A stretch of DNA of 64,000 nucleotides, taken from Cherax quadricarinatus. Its lineage: Eukaryota; Arthropoda; Malacostraca; Decapoda; Parastacidae. The stretch lies in NCBI RefSeq assembly GCF_038502225.1, contig NC_091372.1, positions 7,816,257-7,880,256 on the forward strand, written 5' to 3'. Below, piece after piece: positions 36,801 to 41,042 of this stretch. The position numbers and the translations under genes are program-made. The notes beneath the pieces are model-generated. The model ran no database searches, was not told the DNA's origin, and saw nothing but the letters and a program-made list of their open reading frames with translations. Every line of letters starts with the position of its first letter. Position 1 is the first letter of the stretch.

Positions 36801-37018
36801 ACCAGAGTCAAACTGACTTCAGCAGCTCACTCATTTCTTTGTCATCATCAGTGTAAGTTCCACCTCCACTAAGCAAGGGCCCAATACCAGGTGTTTGGTC
36901 ACAACCCGGTCAACCTTATGCTCCCCAACCAAGACACTCAGATGGTGACCTACCTGACTCTTGAAGATACCTGTACACCAGGAAGTTCACCTCGTCACTT
37001 GTAATGCTCATGGTGAAT
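4022..37018 (-). CDS. TBL1XR1 (ebi): TBL1XR1/ebi-like corepressor subunit, nine of about ten coding exons
   Basis: Host gene read across nine minus-strand exons: 36954-37018 (ATG at 37011), 28135-28280, 27597-27747, 25212-25344, 23109-23247, 21624-21785, 19606-19863, 4849-4976 and 4022-4187. Phases join without error and give 447 residues. The protein starts with a LisH motif (about residues 4-36), then an F-box-like segment with [20 protein letters not shown], a Q-rich linker much shorter than the vertebrate poly-Ala linker, and WD40 repeats ([29 protein letters not shown]). Known role of the family: TBL1/TBLR1 is the WD40 exchange subunit of the nuclear NCoR/SMRT-HDAC3 corepressor and links it to ubiquitin-dependent corepressor turnover. 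The final exon (last ~43 residues in the family, the end of the propeller) was not found between 1 and 4021 and is expected left of the window. The gene name is firm; the paralogue (TBL1X, TBL1Y or TBL1XR1) cannot be set, as invertebrates usually have one. Confidence 0.95.
4370..4567 (+). mobile_element. Short RIME-like derivative of the I-like LINE
   Basis: About 200 bp. The first half (cctcaagggaggttccttga, then ggtgaggggctcttaat) resembles the 5' end of the I-like LINE at 50961. The second half (cactgtataatcctacaggt, then ttagcact, then TAA-rich tail) resembles that LINE's 3' end at 57585-57640. The internal coding part is absent. Confidence 0.65.
4650..4815 (+). mobile_element. SINE-like retroposon with RTE-type tail, decayed
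   Basis: Matches the 17530-17735 unit in order: 'cataggaggtgactaaaata', then 'gtataaattactaaatgtaaa', then a degraded 'ggtcaccctgc' tail and an A-run. Confidence 0.6.
4849..4976 (-). CDS. TBL1XR1: TBL1XR1 exon 8 (WD repeat 6)
   Basis: Residues 350-391: [20 protein letters not shown], then [20 protein letters not shown] and LA. Acceptor AATTTCAG, donor AG|GTAACT. It lies 40 bp from a decayed retroposon tail (4650-4815). Confidence 0.95.
5252..6240. mobile_element. piggyBac-type MITE copy A, right end lost
   Basis: Left end is TTAA (5248-5251) followed by CCCCTTGACTGTCGC. The body is collinear with copy B (34138-35212), for example 'gaaatttgatggaaaa' and 'cacaagaaat'-type segments. The right terminal repeat is missing; a Tigger MITE and an RTE copy follow at once. 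No transposase coding is seen. Confidence 0.65.
6251..6453. mobile_element. pogo/Tigger-type MITE, copy 1 (203 bp)
   Basis: Flanked by TA on both sides. Termini are CAGTGGACCCCCGGTTAACG on the left and the complement of CAGTGGACCCCCGCATAACG on the right. About 97% identical (5 differences) to the 203-bp copy at 18252. Confidence 0.88.
6463..7031 (+). mobile_element. RTE-like LINE copy 3, 3' end
   Basis: Begins in the FGHLERM region of the RT (an ORF fragment to 6620, already with a stop and indels), then the 3' UTR and one 18-bp terminal unit to 'cttgttga'. It lacks a poly-A tail and runs directly into copy 4. Confidence 0.82.
7032..7553 (+). pseudogene. RTE-like endonuclease fragment (APE type)
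   Basis: C-terminal part of an apurinic-type endonuclease. [10 protein letters not shown] gives the catalytic D and [10 protein letters not shown] follows, and [13 protein letters not shown] contains the SDH motif. The N-terminal part (the N and E motifs) is missing through 5' truncation. The frame closes at TAG 7551-7553, and the linker to the RT ORF at 7812 is frameshifted. The open frame extends upstream into copy 3 sequence by chance. Confidence 0.8.
7812..9440 (+). CDS. RTE-like reverse transcriptase, nearly complete
   Basis: 542 codons with linker region ([15 protein letters not shown]), SSVVEV-type lead into [13 protein letters not shown], and the RT motifs [26 protein letters not shown] and [10 protein letters not shown], then [11 protein letters not shown]. 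One extra T near 9391 ('gaccttcgaaag' against 'gtcctcgaaag' in copy 2) shifts the frame, so the last ~36 residues are replaced by a wrong-frame end. It is inactive as read, but only a few changes from its source. Confidence 0.85.
   Translation: MDLSVKNREGELEDGERKVLHRWREYFEELLKVEEEREAVISCTGQGGIPSFRSEEEQNVSVVEVREALRRMKGGKAAGTDGIMTEMLKAGGDIVLEWLVLLFNKCMKEGKVPRDWRRACIVPLYKGKGNKRDCKNYRGISLLSIPGKVYGRVIIERIRGKTECRIADEQGGFRVGRGCVDQVFTLKDICEQYLDKGREVFIAFMDLEKAYDRVDRGAMWQMLQVYGIGGKLLNAVKSFYEDSEAQVRACRREGEYFPVKVGLRQGCVMSPWLFNIFIDGVVKEVNARVFGRGVGLNYGESNSKWELTQLLFADDTVLMGDSKEKLQRLVDEFENVCKGRKLKVNIEKSKVMRVSNDLDKEKLDIKLGRRSMEEVNVFRYLGVDVSADGFMKDEVNHRTDEGKKVSGALRYMWSQKTLSMEAKKGMYESIVVPTLLYGCEAWVVNAAARRRLEAVEMSCLWAMCGVNIMQKIRSVEIRRRCGVNKSISQRAEEGLLRWFGHLERMDQSRMTWKAYKSIGKGRRGRGRPSKGLERGGKGSFVG
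9806..9913 (+). repeat. Six tandem 18-bp units at the RTE 3' end
   Basis: Unit gggtcaccctgcctcggt repeated six times with one substitution (cggc), just before 'gggagacagccgacttgttg' and the poly-A. Other copies carry one (near 113, 2043 and 6990), two (12899-12934) or five (18698-18787). Confidence 0.95.
9972..10032. mobile_element. piggyBac-type terminal fragment
   Basis: Ends 'gaccgaaacagtcaaaggg' followed by TTAA (10033-10036). Its complement, CCCTTTGACTGTTTCGG, matches the left terminus of copy A (CCCCTTGACTGTCGC). The other end is absent. Confidence 0.55.
10118..11100. mobile_element. Tigger deletion derivative (983 bp)
   Basis: TA-flanked, with termini CAGTAGAACCTCAAATATTG and the complement of CAGTGGAACCTCAAATTTCG. 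It carries a minus-strand remnant of the transposase C-terminus (10477-10728: [20 protein letters not shown], then [13 protein letters not shown]). Its right TA (11101-11102) is also the left TA of the next element. Confidence 0.82.
10477..10728 (-). pseudogene. Tigger transposase C-terminal remnant
   Basis: 83 codons matching the last part of the intact transposase at 38981-40771 ([10 protein letters not shown], then VVKHFREVIKE, MDRYVVRKKSSDSEAGPSGI). The DNA-binding and DDE domains are deleted. Confidence 0.75.
11103..11831. mobile_element. Tigger deletion derivative (729 bp), abutting its neighbour
   Basis: Termini CAGTGGACCCCCGACATTTG and the complement of CAGTGGACCCCCGACATTCG, with TA on each side. 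The transposase N-terminus ([17 protein letters not shown]) is joined directly to the C-terminal part ([15 protein letters not shown]), so the central DDE region is deleted. Confidence 0.85.
11127..11431 (+). pseudogene. Internally deleted Tigger transposase
   Basis: Open frame running from the start-proximal residues to a TGA at 11429-11431 (aligned to VVRKKSSD in the intact copy, where a CGA became TGA). It has [10 protein letters not shown] at the deletion joint, then [20 protein letters not shown] and [20 protein letters not shown]. Confidence 0.75.
12236..12447 (-). mobile_element. RTE-like LINE 3' end, minus strand
   Basis: Poly-T then 'cagccgtctcccaccaaggc', continuing through 3' UTR sequence to 'catatccctccaaactgct'. 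It faces away from the plus-strand copy at 12524, with only ~75 bp between their 5' ends. Confidence 0.82.
12524..12978 (+). mobile_element. RTE-like LINE 3' end, copy 5
   Basis: From 'aggggcttgcacttccagca' through the 3' UTR to two 18-bp units (12899-12934) and poly-A (12954-12978). The 50-bp array element begins within 20 bp of this poly-A. Confidence 0.85.
12994..17323 (+). repeat. Giant minisatellite, ~86 copies of a 50-bp unit
   Basis: 4.33 kb of the unit ggtagtaggttggtagacag + caaccgcccagggaggtact + accgtcctgt, length 50. Variants are limited (ccgccc, ccaccc or ctgccc; acagcaac or acaacaac; gtcctgt or atcctgt) and cluster in blocks, suggesting multi-unit amplification. The first three units are irregular, and one unit near 15455 has a short deletion. 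Each unit can fold: GGTAGTA pairs with TACTACC and, inside it, GGTTG pairs with CAACC. It lies in the intron between exons 7 and 8. Confidence 0.97.
17324..17735 (+). mobile_element. 3' part of the array-bearing retroposon, RTE-type tail
   Basis: Contiguous with the array. 'catgatggtaggattgctgg' and 'ctgtctcataaacatgcaag' also occur beside the single unit at 2157-2334. Then a SINE-like part (ctccgtaagccatgcgtgtt, then gtaagaggcgactaaaatgc) and the end 'ccaccctgccttggtgggat' + 'acggccggtgtgttgaaag', which matches the RTE LINE 3' end except for a few substitutions. Confidence 0.82.
18252..18454. mobile_element. pogo/Tigger-type MITE, copy 2 (203 bp)
   Basis: TA-flanked and the same length as the copy at 6251-6453, with five differences. 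No coding capacity. Confidence 0.88.
18667..19374 (-). mobile_element. RTE-like LINE 3' end, copy 6, with RT C-terminus
   Basis: Poly-T (18667-18677), five 18-bp units (18698-18787, one reading cagagg), 3' UTR, and the last ~93 codons of the RT (19081-19362: [20 protein letters not shown], then [20 protein letters not shown]). It is 5'-truncated at ~19374, about 230 bp from exon 7. Confidence 0.86.
19081..19362 (-). pseudogene. RTE-like RT C-terminal fragment
   Basis: In-frame C-terminus ending RRQMVLGT-type ([10 protein letters not shown]), with the natural stop. It is useful as the uninterrupted form of the end that is frameshifted in copy 4. Confidence 0.8.
19606..19863 (-). CDS. TBL1XR1: TBL1XR1 exon 7 (WD repeats 4-5)
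   Basis: Exactly 86 codons (residues 264-349): [16 protein letters not shown], then [30 protein letters not shown] and [19 protein letters not shown], ending DDMTLK. Acceptor GTTTCAG, donor AAG|GTGAGA. The intron after it, to exon 8, is 14.6 kb and holds the giant 50-bp array. Confidence 0.96.
19900..20100 (-). mobile_element. Decayed RTE 3'-UTR fragment
   Basis: Scattered matches in order on the minus strand: 'gggtgatcccaaaaaaggaa', 'ttcaccatcactcat', 'gagtgcagacactgtaattc', 'aattcaagtcc'. It is old. Confidence 0.5.
20101..21620. other. Intron sequence with scattered decayed repeats
   Basis: No gene found. Near 21008-21060 there is a degraded retroposon tail ('ctacctcagtgggagatggc' + 'cggtgtgttaaaa'). 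Confidence 0.5.
21624..21785 (-). CDS. TBL1XR1: TBL1XR1 exon 6 (WD repeats 2-3)
   Basis: Exactly 54 codons (residues 210-263): [18 protein letters not shown], then [20 protein letters not shown] and YILSAGVDK. Acceptor TTAAAAG is purine-rich and weak; donor AAA|GTAAGT is consensus. Confidence 0.93.
22563..22745 (-). mobile_element. SINE-like retroposon with RTE-type tail
   Basis: Minus-strand copy of the 17530-17735 unit: 'accaaggcagggtggcccaa', then 'atacaggagaaggggttact', then 'cttacaacacgcatggctta'. Short A-rich end at 22560. Confidence 0.75.
22796..22937. repeat. Foldback element with ~42-bp inverted arms
   Basis: Arms 'atgttaggtaaaaggacaca' + 'agtgcaactaatgtgacatt' and their near-exact complement surround a core 'caacgttttgctctccagga' + 'gctttgtc'. 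The core resembles the core of the foldback at 44131. Confidence 0.8.
23109..23247 (-). CDS. TBL1XR1: TBL1XR1 exon 5 (WD repeats 1-2)
   Basis: Residues 163-209: [20 protein letters not shown], then [19 protein letters not shown] and VTSLDWN. Acceptor GCTTCAG, donor AAT|GTAAGA. Confidence 0.94.
23300..23400 (-). mobile_element. SINE-like retroposon tail, decayed
   Basis: 'caccagctgtgtcttactga' + 'ggcagggtgaccagaaaaag', then 'tttagtaatttatacagg': the same order as the unit at 22563, more diverged. Confidence 0.55.
23834..24582 (+). mobile_element. tRNA-headed SINE with 32-bp array and CR1/Jockey-type tail
   Basis: Head 23835-23895 has A-box-like 'gtggttaacgctctcg' and a B box 'gggttcgattccc'. 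The body ('gtaaaatgggtacctgggtg') leads into ~16 copies of a 32-bp unit, then a 3' tail 'aggcctggtcacagaccggg' + 'ccgcgggggtgttgaccccc' + 'ggaactctctccagataaac' and (AAATA)n. The tail matches the LINE 3' end at 43620-43705. Confidence 0.85.
23959..24470 (+). repeat. 32-bp minisatellite inside the SINE, ~16 copies
   Basis: Unit 'tcctgggtgttagtggactg' + 'gtgtgggtggca', almost invariant; the first and last units read 'gtgggtcgca' and 'gtggttcgca', as in single-unit SINE copies. The SINE at 58388-58550 (minus strand) has one unit only. Confidence 0.95.
24583..25200. other. Intron sequence with a long A-run
   Basis: Contains a ~60-bp A-rich run (24822-24883). No gene or recognisable element. Confidence 0.5.
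25212..25344 (-). CDS. TBL1XR1: TBL1XR1 exon 4 (linker end, WD repeat 1)
   Basis: Residues 120-162: [19 protein letters not shown], then [15 protein letters not shown], the first WD40 blade. Acceptor TTTTCAG, donor GG|GTAATT, phase 2 out. Confidence 0.94.
25345..26306. other. Intron sequence between exons 3 and 4
   Basis: No gene. Part (25880-26135) resembles an old dispersed repeat ('ggggcccccaaagcaatttt' and 'tggaggccctgattgacacc'), but no boundaries could be set. Confidence 0.4.
26315..27032. mobile_element. hAT-type MITE with 8-bp target duplication
   Basis: Terminal repeats CAGAGGCGTCGTAAGG and the complement of CAGAGGCGTCGCTAGAG. An identical 8-bp duplication, CCCATCAG, lies at 26307-26314 and 27033-27040. 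The inside has several 'ggtgacacca' repeats and a 45-bp unit repeated three times (26515-26650). No transposase. Confidence 0.9.
26515..26650. repeat. 45-bp direct repeat, three copies
   Basis: Unit 'aagatcaaattcactgagat' + 'gttacctgtactcaaggtca' + 'aatgt'. Internal to the hAT MITE; the first copy is slightly diverged. Confidence 0.85.
27268..27450 (+). mobile_element. SINE-like retroposon with RTE-type tail
   Basis: 'tctccatggggaagtggaac', then 'cttcctccgtaagccatgca', then 'ttgggccaccctgctttggt' + 'gggatatggccggtgcattg' and a GAA-rich end. It lies ~150 bp from exon 3. Confidence 0.75.
27597..27747 (-). CDS. TBL1XR1: TBL1XR1 exon 3 (F-box-like end, Q-rich linker)
   Basis: Residues 69-119: [21 protein letters not shown], then a short Q-rich linker ([13 protein letters not shown]) and an acidic end. 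The vertebrate poly-Ala linker is absent. Acceptor CTTGCAG is good. The donor read here, G|GTGACA, is weak, so the 3' edge is the least certain boundary in the gene, although the phase fits exon 4. Confidence 0.88.
28135..28280 (-). CDS. TBL1XR1: TBL1XR1 exon 2 (LisH end, F-box-like start)
   Basis: Residues 20-68, beginning (G)[18 protein letters not shown] and ending TEAEISIGE. Acceptor ATTTACAG and donor GAG|GTAAGT are both standard. Near identity to the vertebrate protein makes the call secure. Confidence 0.95.
28870..29070 (-). mobile_element. SINE-like retroposon with RTE-type tail, decayed
   Basis: Minus-strand order preserved: 'ttcccaccaagataaggcga', then 'gtcatcttctacaacacgtg' + 'tggcttat', then 'tttcccagaggg'. 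Confidence 0.6.
29430..29545 (+). mobile_element. RIME-like short element, decayed
   Basis: 'gatgccttaatgctagtgaa' + 'gggctcttgcttcaaggaat' resembles the 5' half of the element at 4370; the TAA-type tail is gone. Confidence 0.5.
29550..29670 (+). mobile_element. tRNA-headed SINE fragment
   Basis: 'gagagcattcaacttgcaac' head with B-box-like 'aggttcaattccctgg', then 'tttccttacaccctttaag' and 'ctaactagcagtaa'. Related to the SINE at 42232. Confidence 0.6.
29770..30085. repeat. 23-bp minisatellite, ~13-14 copies
   Basis: Unit 'cccagtcctgcataagaaag' + 'gat'. The right-hand units drift to 'aactccagtcctacataaga'. The unit lacks stops on the minus strand, so long shadow ORFs appear; they are not genes. 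Confidence 0.93.
30273..31091 (+). mobile_element. mariner relic with terminal repeats
   Basis: TA-flanked (30271-30272 and 31092-31093). Termini 'caaggtgctaccaaaaagtt' + 'cccagacttg' and the complement of 'cgatgtgtgatcaaaaagtt' + 'cctggacttc'. At 819 bp it is shorter than a full mariner (~1.3 kb) and is internally deleted. Confidence 0.85.
30482..31127 (+). pseudogene. mariner transposase pseudogene
   Basis: N-terminal helix-turn-helix part ([20 protein letters not shown], then [20 protein letters not shown]) and, after a deletion with stops and frameshifts, the C-terminal catalytic end ([14 protein letters not shown], corresponding to YSPDLAPxDFxLF). The middle of the DDE/D domain is gone. 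Confidence 0.82.
31619..31999 (+). repeat. Three tandem ~120-130-bp monomers upstream of the LINE ORF
   Basis: Each monomer contains 'agaccttagtgcaattacaa', 'gagagtcttgtgc', 'ttgtactatagctcattcta' and 'gctcaatacata'. They start near 31619, 31738 and 31868. They sit where a LINE 5' UTR would be. Confidence 0.8.
32001..32147 (+). CDS. Short ORF overlapping the LINE main ORF
   Basis: 48 codons beginning [20 protein letters not shown], with the stop inside the start region of the main ORF (ATGATTGA). Hydrophilic, no recognised domain. It could be a remnant of ORF1 or a chance reading frame. Confidence 0.3.
32141..34133 (+). CDS. LINE endonuclease-RT, part before the insertion
   Basis: Endonuclease motifs: [15 protein letters not shown] (N), ILTETWL (E), [11 protein letters not shown] (D, N), TIIDHIWTN and TTDHYPTF (DH). 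[23 protein letters not shown], split as [12 protein letters not shown] and [19 protein letters not shown], then [10 protein letters not shown] and [16 protein letters not shown] (motif A). The frame runs on into the inserted element to a stop at 34264, which is not native. Confidence 0.88.
34138..35212. mobile_element. piggyBac-type MITE copy B (1075 bp) in the LINE
   Basis: TTAA on both sides (34134-34137 and 35213-35216). Termini CCCCTTCAGGGTCCAAGGCC and the complement of CCCTTTCAGGGTCCGTCCCG. A subterminal segment repeats 'gtagatctacgg'. The body is collinear with copy A at 5252. No transposase ORF. Confidence 0.9.
35217..36177 (+). pseudogene. LINE RT, part after the insertion
   Basis: Continues in frame once one TTAA and the insert are discounted: [19 protein letters not shown] (B), [10 protein letters not shown] (C), then [20 protein letters not shown] and the thumb. 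A C8 run near 35839-35846 shifts the frame (an ORF stops at 35940). The other frame continues [11 protein letters not shown] and [17 protein letters not shown] to a stop at about 36177. Confidence 0.85.
36590..36950. other. Unannotated intron 1 sequence
   Basis: No ORF or recognised repeat between the LINE end and exon 1. Confidence 0.5.
36954..37018 (-). CDS. TBL1XR1: TBL1XR1 first coding exon (LisH start)
   Basis: Encodes [19 protein letters not shown] plus one base of the next Gly codon. Acceptor TTTACAG precedes seven 5'-UTR bases (ATTCACC) and the ATG at 37011. The donor is G|GTAGGT at 36953. An acceptor upstream of the ATG means at least one noncoding 5' exon lies further right. Confidence 0.95.
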
Positions 37019-37304
37019 CTGTAAAGAAACAAGTCACCTAAATTCTAATTCAAAACCATAACCGACTGTGCATTTTTGCGAGTCGAGTTGTGTATTTTCT
37101 TACGGGAATTTTTAAAAAATTGAAAATACAAAGGATCAAGTATTTTCTCATGTTACTTAGACTCCTTAAAAACAGACATATGCAGTTTATTTGCTGTATT
37201 ATACTGTAGCCAAGAAAATAAGATCTTGCATAAAGTTGCAGGAACAGATGTAAGAGCAATAGTGGAAGAACAATTAAGGCATATAGGTCTACATAATTAT
37301 TTAA

Positions 37305-37517
37305 CCCTTAAATGGTCCAAACAGATCGACGTTCAAATTTGTAGTGCTACAAAACTAGATTACTTTTTTTTACATATTTTCAAATATAACAAAAAAAAAA
37401 ATGTAGATAAAAGTTTTTTTACACGTTTTCACATGTAAAACAAAAAAAAAATCTACATTTTTTTACATACTTTCAGATGTTGAAAAAACGTATATATACG
37501 TTTGGACCATTTAAGGG
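37305..37517. mobile_element. Small piggyBac-type MITE (213 bp)
   Basis: TTAA at 37301-37304 and 37518-37521. Termini CCCTTAAATGGTCCAAACAG and the complement of CCCTTAAATGGTCCAAACGT. The interior is A/T runs with 'gtagataaaagttttttta'. Confidence 0.9.
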
Positions 37518-37574
37518 TTAACTAAATAAGAAAGTGTACTAAATATTATTACAAAGACATTAAATAATGAAGTA

Positions 37575-38397
37575 CAGTGGTCCCTCGCTTTTCGTAGTTC
37601 TCGGCAATCGTAAATTTCACCAATCATAGGGGTATTTTTGTATAAACATGGACTCGCTTTTCAAAGGTTGACTCGCGAATAGTAGTTCGTCTGGGACGCG
37701 TATGCAAGGTGTGAGCCGGGGCGGCCTCCCTACCCAGCCAGTCTGGCATTGTTTACCAGTGAGTGAAGGTTCCCTCAAGTGCTCCTACGAAATATTTCAT
37801 AATATTCCACTCATTTTAGTGCTTGCAAGTACTAAATAAGCTACCATGGCTCCAAAGAAAGCTCCTAGTGCCAAGCCTGTGGTAAAGAAGGTGAGAAATA
37901 TGTACAGTGACAAAGTCTTGGGCCATTTTAGGGAAGTGTTAAAGAGATGCCAGAAACAGAGCTCTCTCCACAGTTACTTTGCGAGACAGGACTAGAGTGA
38001 CTCTCAAGGTGGTTCTAGTGGCATTAAGAAACAGAGAAGAGAAGCAACCCCAGAGAAGTAATTGGTACCTGAGGTGTTGCTGGAAGGGGATTCCCCTTCC
38101 AAACTGTAAACAATCCACTCTCTCTCCTCCTCCAGTCTCCCACACACTAAGAAGAATCTCCAATAAAAGTAAGTGTTATGCTGTTAATGTTTCATTCATC
38201 ATTTCCCATTGTATTGTTTATGTACTACATGTATATTTCATGTAAAAAATTTTTTTGTTTTAATACTTCTGGGTGTCAGGAACGGATTAATTGTATTTAC
38301 ATTATTTCTTATGGGGAAAATTGATTCGCAAATCGTAAATTTTGTTTATAGTAACGGCTCCAGGAACGGATTAATTACGAAAAACGAGGGGCCACTG
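37575..38397. mobile_element. Tigger deletion derivative (823 bp)
   Basis: TA-flanked. Termini CAGTGGTCCCTCGCTTTTCG and the complement of CAGTGGCCCCTCGTTTTTCG. Contains the transposase start ([18 protein letters not shown] at 37846) joined to its end (HFREVLKRCQKQSSLHSYF), with the DDE domain removed. Confidence 0.87.
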
Positions 38398-38539
38398 TAC
38401 CAGTATTCATGCAGTCTAATTAGCAAGTACATATATTAAGTCAGTGTTTGAATGAGAATATGAAGTTCATACTGTAATTATTATTATCACTGTAGATTCA
38501 TTGGGAAACACTAAATTCATAGGGATCATACAGCACTTG

Positions 38540-38650
38540 GGAGAATGGGAGGCATTCAGATTAATTCTAAGGAAGAGGAGCACAGGTTAAATTCCTTTGA
38601 TCAAGAGCCCCTCACTGGCATCAAAGAACTTACCATGAAGGGGGTATTAA
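38540..38650 (-). mobile_element. RIME-like short element, decayed
   Basis: 'gaatgggaggcattcagatt' + 'aattc', then 'gatcaagagcccctcactgg' + 'catcaaagaac': minus-strand order as in the element at 58001. Confidence 0.55.
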
Positions 38651-38710
38651 GTAAATAGCCATGTATTATTTCCAAGTTTTTTCATATCTCCTGTGGAATT
38701 ATTAAATATA

Positions 38711-41042
38711 CAGTGGACCCCCGCATACCGTACGCATCGCATACCGTACAATCCGCATACCGCTCGCTTTTTTCGCAAAAATTTTGCCTCGCATACCGCC
38801 CAAAAACCCGCTCACCGCTCTTCGTCCGAGACGCGTCCAATGTGCGCCCTTAGCCAGCCTCACATGTGCCGCCGGTGGCATTGTTTACCAGCCAGCCTCT
38901 GCGGTAACATCCAAGCATACAATCGGAACATTTCGTATTATTACAGTGTTTTCGGTGATTTATCTGAAAAATAAGTGACCATGGGCCCCAAGAAAGCTTC
39001 TAGTGCCAACCCTACAGGAATAAGGGTGAGAATTACTATAGAGATGAAGAAAGAGATCACTGATAAGTATGAAAGTGGAGTGCGTGTCTCCAAGCTGGCC
39101 AGGTTGTACAAGAAACCCAAATCAACCATCGCTACTATTGTGGGCAACAGAAAGGCAATCAAGGAAGCTGTTCTTGCCAAAGGTTCGACTGTGTTTTCGA
39201 AACAGAGATCGCAAGTGATGGAAGATGTTGAGAGACTCTTATTGGTGTGGATAAATGAAAAACAGGTAGCAGGAGATAGCGTCTCTCAAGCGATCATAAG
39301 CGAAAAGGCTAGGAAGTTGCATGAGGATTTAATTAAAAAAATGCCTGCAACTAGTGATGATGTGAGTGAATTTAAGGCCAGCAAAGGTTGGTTTGAGAGA
39401 TTTAAGAAGCGTAGTGGCATACATAGTGTGATAAGGCATGGTGAGGCTGCCAGTTCGGACCACAAAGCAGCTGAAAAATATGTGCAGGAATTCAAGGAGT
39501 ACATAGACAGTGAAGGACTGAAACCTGAACAAGTGTTTAATTGTGATGAAACAGGCCTGTTTTGGAAGAAAATGCCAAGCAGGACCTACATTACTCAGGA
39601 GGAAAAGGCACTCCCAGGACATAAGCCTATGAAAGACAGGCTTACTTTGTTGATGTGTTCCAATGCTAGTGGTGATTGCAAAGTGAAGCCTTTATTAGTG
39701 TATCACTCTGAAACTCCCAGACCGTTCAGGCAAAAGAATGTCCTCAAGGAGAATTTGTGTGTGCTGTGGAGGGCAAACAGTAAGGCATGGGTCACTAGGG
39801 ACTTTTTCTATGACTGGTTACACCATGCATTTGCCCCCAATGTGAAAGATTACCTAACTGAAAAGAAATTAGAACTTAAGTGCCTCCTGGTGTTAGACAA
39901 TGCCCCTGGTCATCCTACAGACGTGGCAGAGCGACTTTATGGGGACATGAAATTCATTAAGGTGAAGTTTTTGCCTCCTAATACCACTCCTCTCCTGCAG
40001 CCCATGGACCAGCAGGTTATTGCAAACTTCAAAAAACTGTACACAAAAGCTCTGTTTGAAAGGTGCTTTGTAGTGACCTCAGAAACTCAACTGACTCTAA
40101 GAGAGTTTTGGAGAGAGCACTTTAATATCCTCAATTGTGTAAACCTTATAGGTAAGGCTTGGGAGGGAGTGACTAAGAAGACCTTGAACTCTGCTTGGAA
40201 GAAACTGTGGCCAGAATGTGTAGACAAAAGGGATTTTGAAGGGTTTGAGGCTAACCCTGAGAGGATTATGCCAGTTGAGGAATCCATTGTGGCATTGGGA
40301 AAGTCCTTGGGGTTGGAGGTTAGTGGGGATGATGTGGAAGAGTTGGTGGAGGAGGACAATGAAGAACTAACCACTGATGAGCTGATAGATCAACTTCAAC
40401 AGCAAGAGGCCAGACCTGAGGAAACTGGTTCGAAGGAGGGGAGAGAGAAATTGAAGAAATTGCCTACTACAAAGATTAAGGAAATCTGTGCAAAGTGGCT
40501 TGAAGTGCAAACCTTCATGGATGAAAATCACCCTCACACAGCTATTGCAAGCCGTGCTGGTGATTATTACACTGACAATGTTGTGAAACACTTTAGGGAA
40601 GTCATAAAGGAACGAGAGGTACAGGCCACTATGGACAGATATGTTGTGCGAAAGAAGTCCAGTGACTCTGAAGCTGGTCCTAGTGGCATTAAAAGAAGAA
40701 GGGAAGTAACCCCAGAAAAGGACTCGACACCTCAAGTCTTAATGGAAGGGGATTCCCCTTCTAAACACTAACACTCTCTCTCCCCTCCTCCCATCCCATC
40801 AATCATCACCAGATCTTCAATAAAAGTAAGTGTCATGTAATTGTGCATGCCTTTTTCAGTTTGTGTGTATTAAAATTAACATTTCATGTGCTAAAATTTT
40901 TTTTTTCATACTTTTGGGTGTCTTACACGGATTAATTTGATTTCCATTATTTCTTATGGGGAAAATTCATTCGCATACCGAACATTTCGCATAACAACCA
41001 GCCCTCTTGCACGGATTAAAGTCGCTATGCGGGGGTCCACTG
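38711..41042 (+). mobile_element. Complete pogo/Tigger transposon (2332 bp)
   Basis: TA duplication at 38709-38710 and 41043-41044. Termini CAGTGGACCCCCGCATACCG and the complement of CAGTGGACCCCCGCATAGCG. Subterminal 'cgcataccg' words repeat at both ends. It encodes an uninterrupted transposase. Confidence 0.95.
38981..40771 (+). CDS. pogo/Tigger transposase, intact (596 aa)
   Basis: The start is taken at ATG 38981 in good context (GTGACCATGG); the frame is open six bases further upstream. N-terminal psq/CENP-B-type helix-turn-helix (ITIEMKKEITDKYESGVRVS, then LARLYKKPKSTIATIV), about residues 15-60. A second CENP-B/Tc5-type helix-turn-helix follows (DVERLLLVWINEKQ; GWFERFKKRSG), about 75-145. 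The DDE_1 catalytic core has D189 (FNCDETGLFWKK), D306 (LVLDNAPGH) and D343 (PLLQPMDQQVI), a DD36D spacing typical of pogo. The C-terminus has an acidic stretch (DDVEELVEEDNEE) and a K/R-rich end ([12 protein letters not shown]). No stop or frameshift is seen, so it may be active and could drive the MITEs here. Confidence 0.94.
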   Translation: MGPKKASSANPTGIRVRITIEMKKEITDKYESGVRVSKLARLYKKPKSTIATIVGNRKAIKEAVLAKGSTVFSKQRSQVMEDVERLLLVWINEKQVAGDSVSQAIISEKARKLHEDLIKKMPATSDDVSEFKASKGWFERFKKRSGIHSVIRHGEAASSDHKAAEKYVQEFKEYIDSEGLKPEQVFNCDETGLFWKKMPSRTYITQEEKALPGHKPMKDRLTLLMCSNASGDCKVKPLLVYHSETPRPFRQKNVLKENLCVLWRANSKAWVTRDFFYDWLHHAFAPNVKDYLTEKKLELKCLLVLDNAPGHPTDVAERLYGDMKFIKVKFLPPNTTPLLQPMDQQVIANFKKLYTKALFERCFVVTSETQLTLREFWREHFNILNCVNLIGKAWEGVTKKTLNSAWKKLWPECVDKRDFEGFEANPERIMPVEESIVALGKSLGLEVSGDDVEELVEEDNEELTTDELIDQLQQQEARPEETGSKEGREKLKKLPTTKIKEICAKWLEVQTFMDENHPHTAIASRAGDYYTDNVVKHFREVIKEREVQATMDRYVVRKKSSDSEAGPSGIKRRREVTPEKDSTPQVLMEGDSPSKH

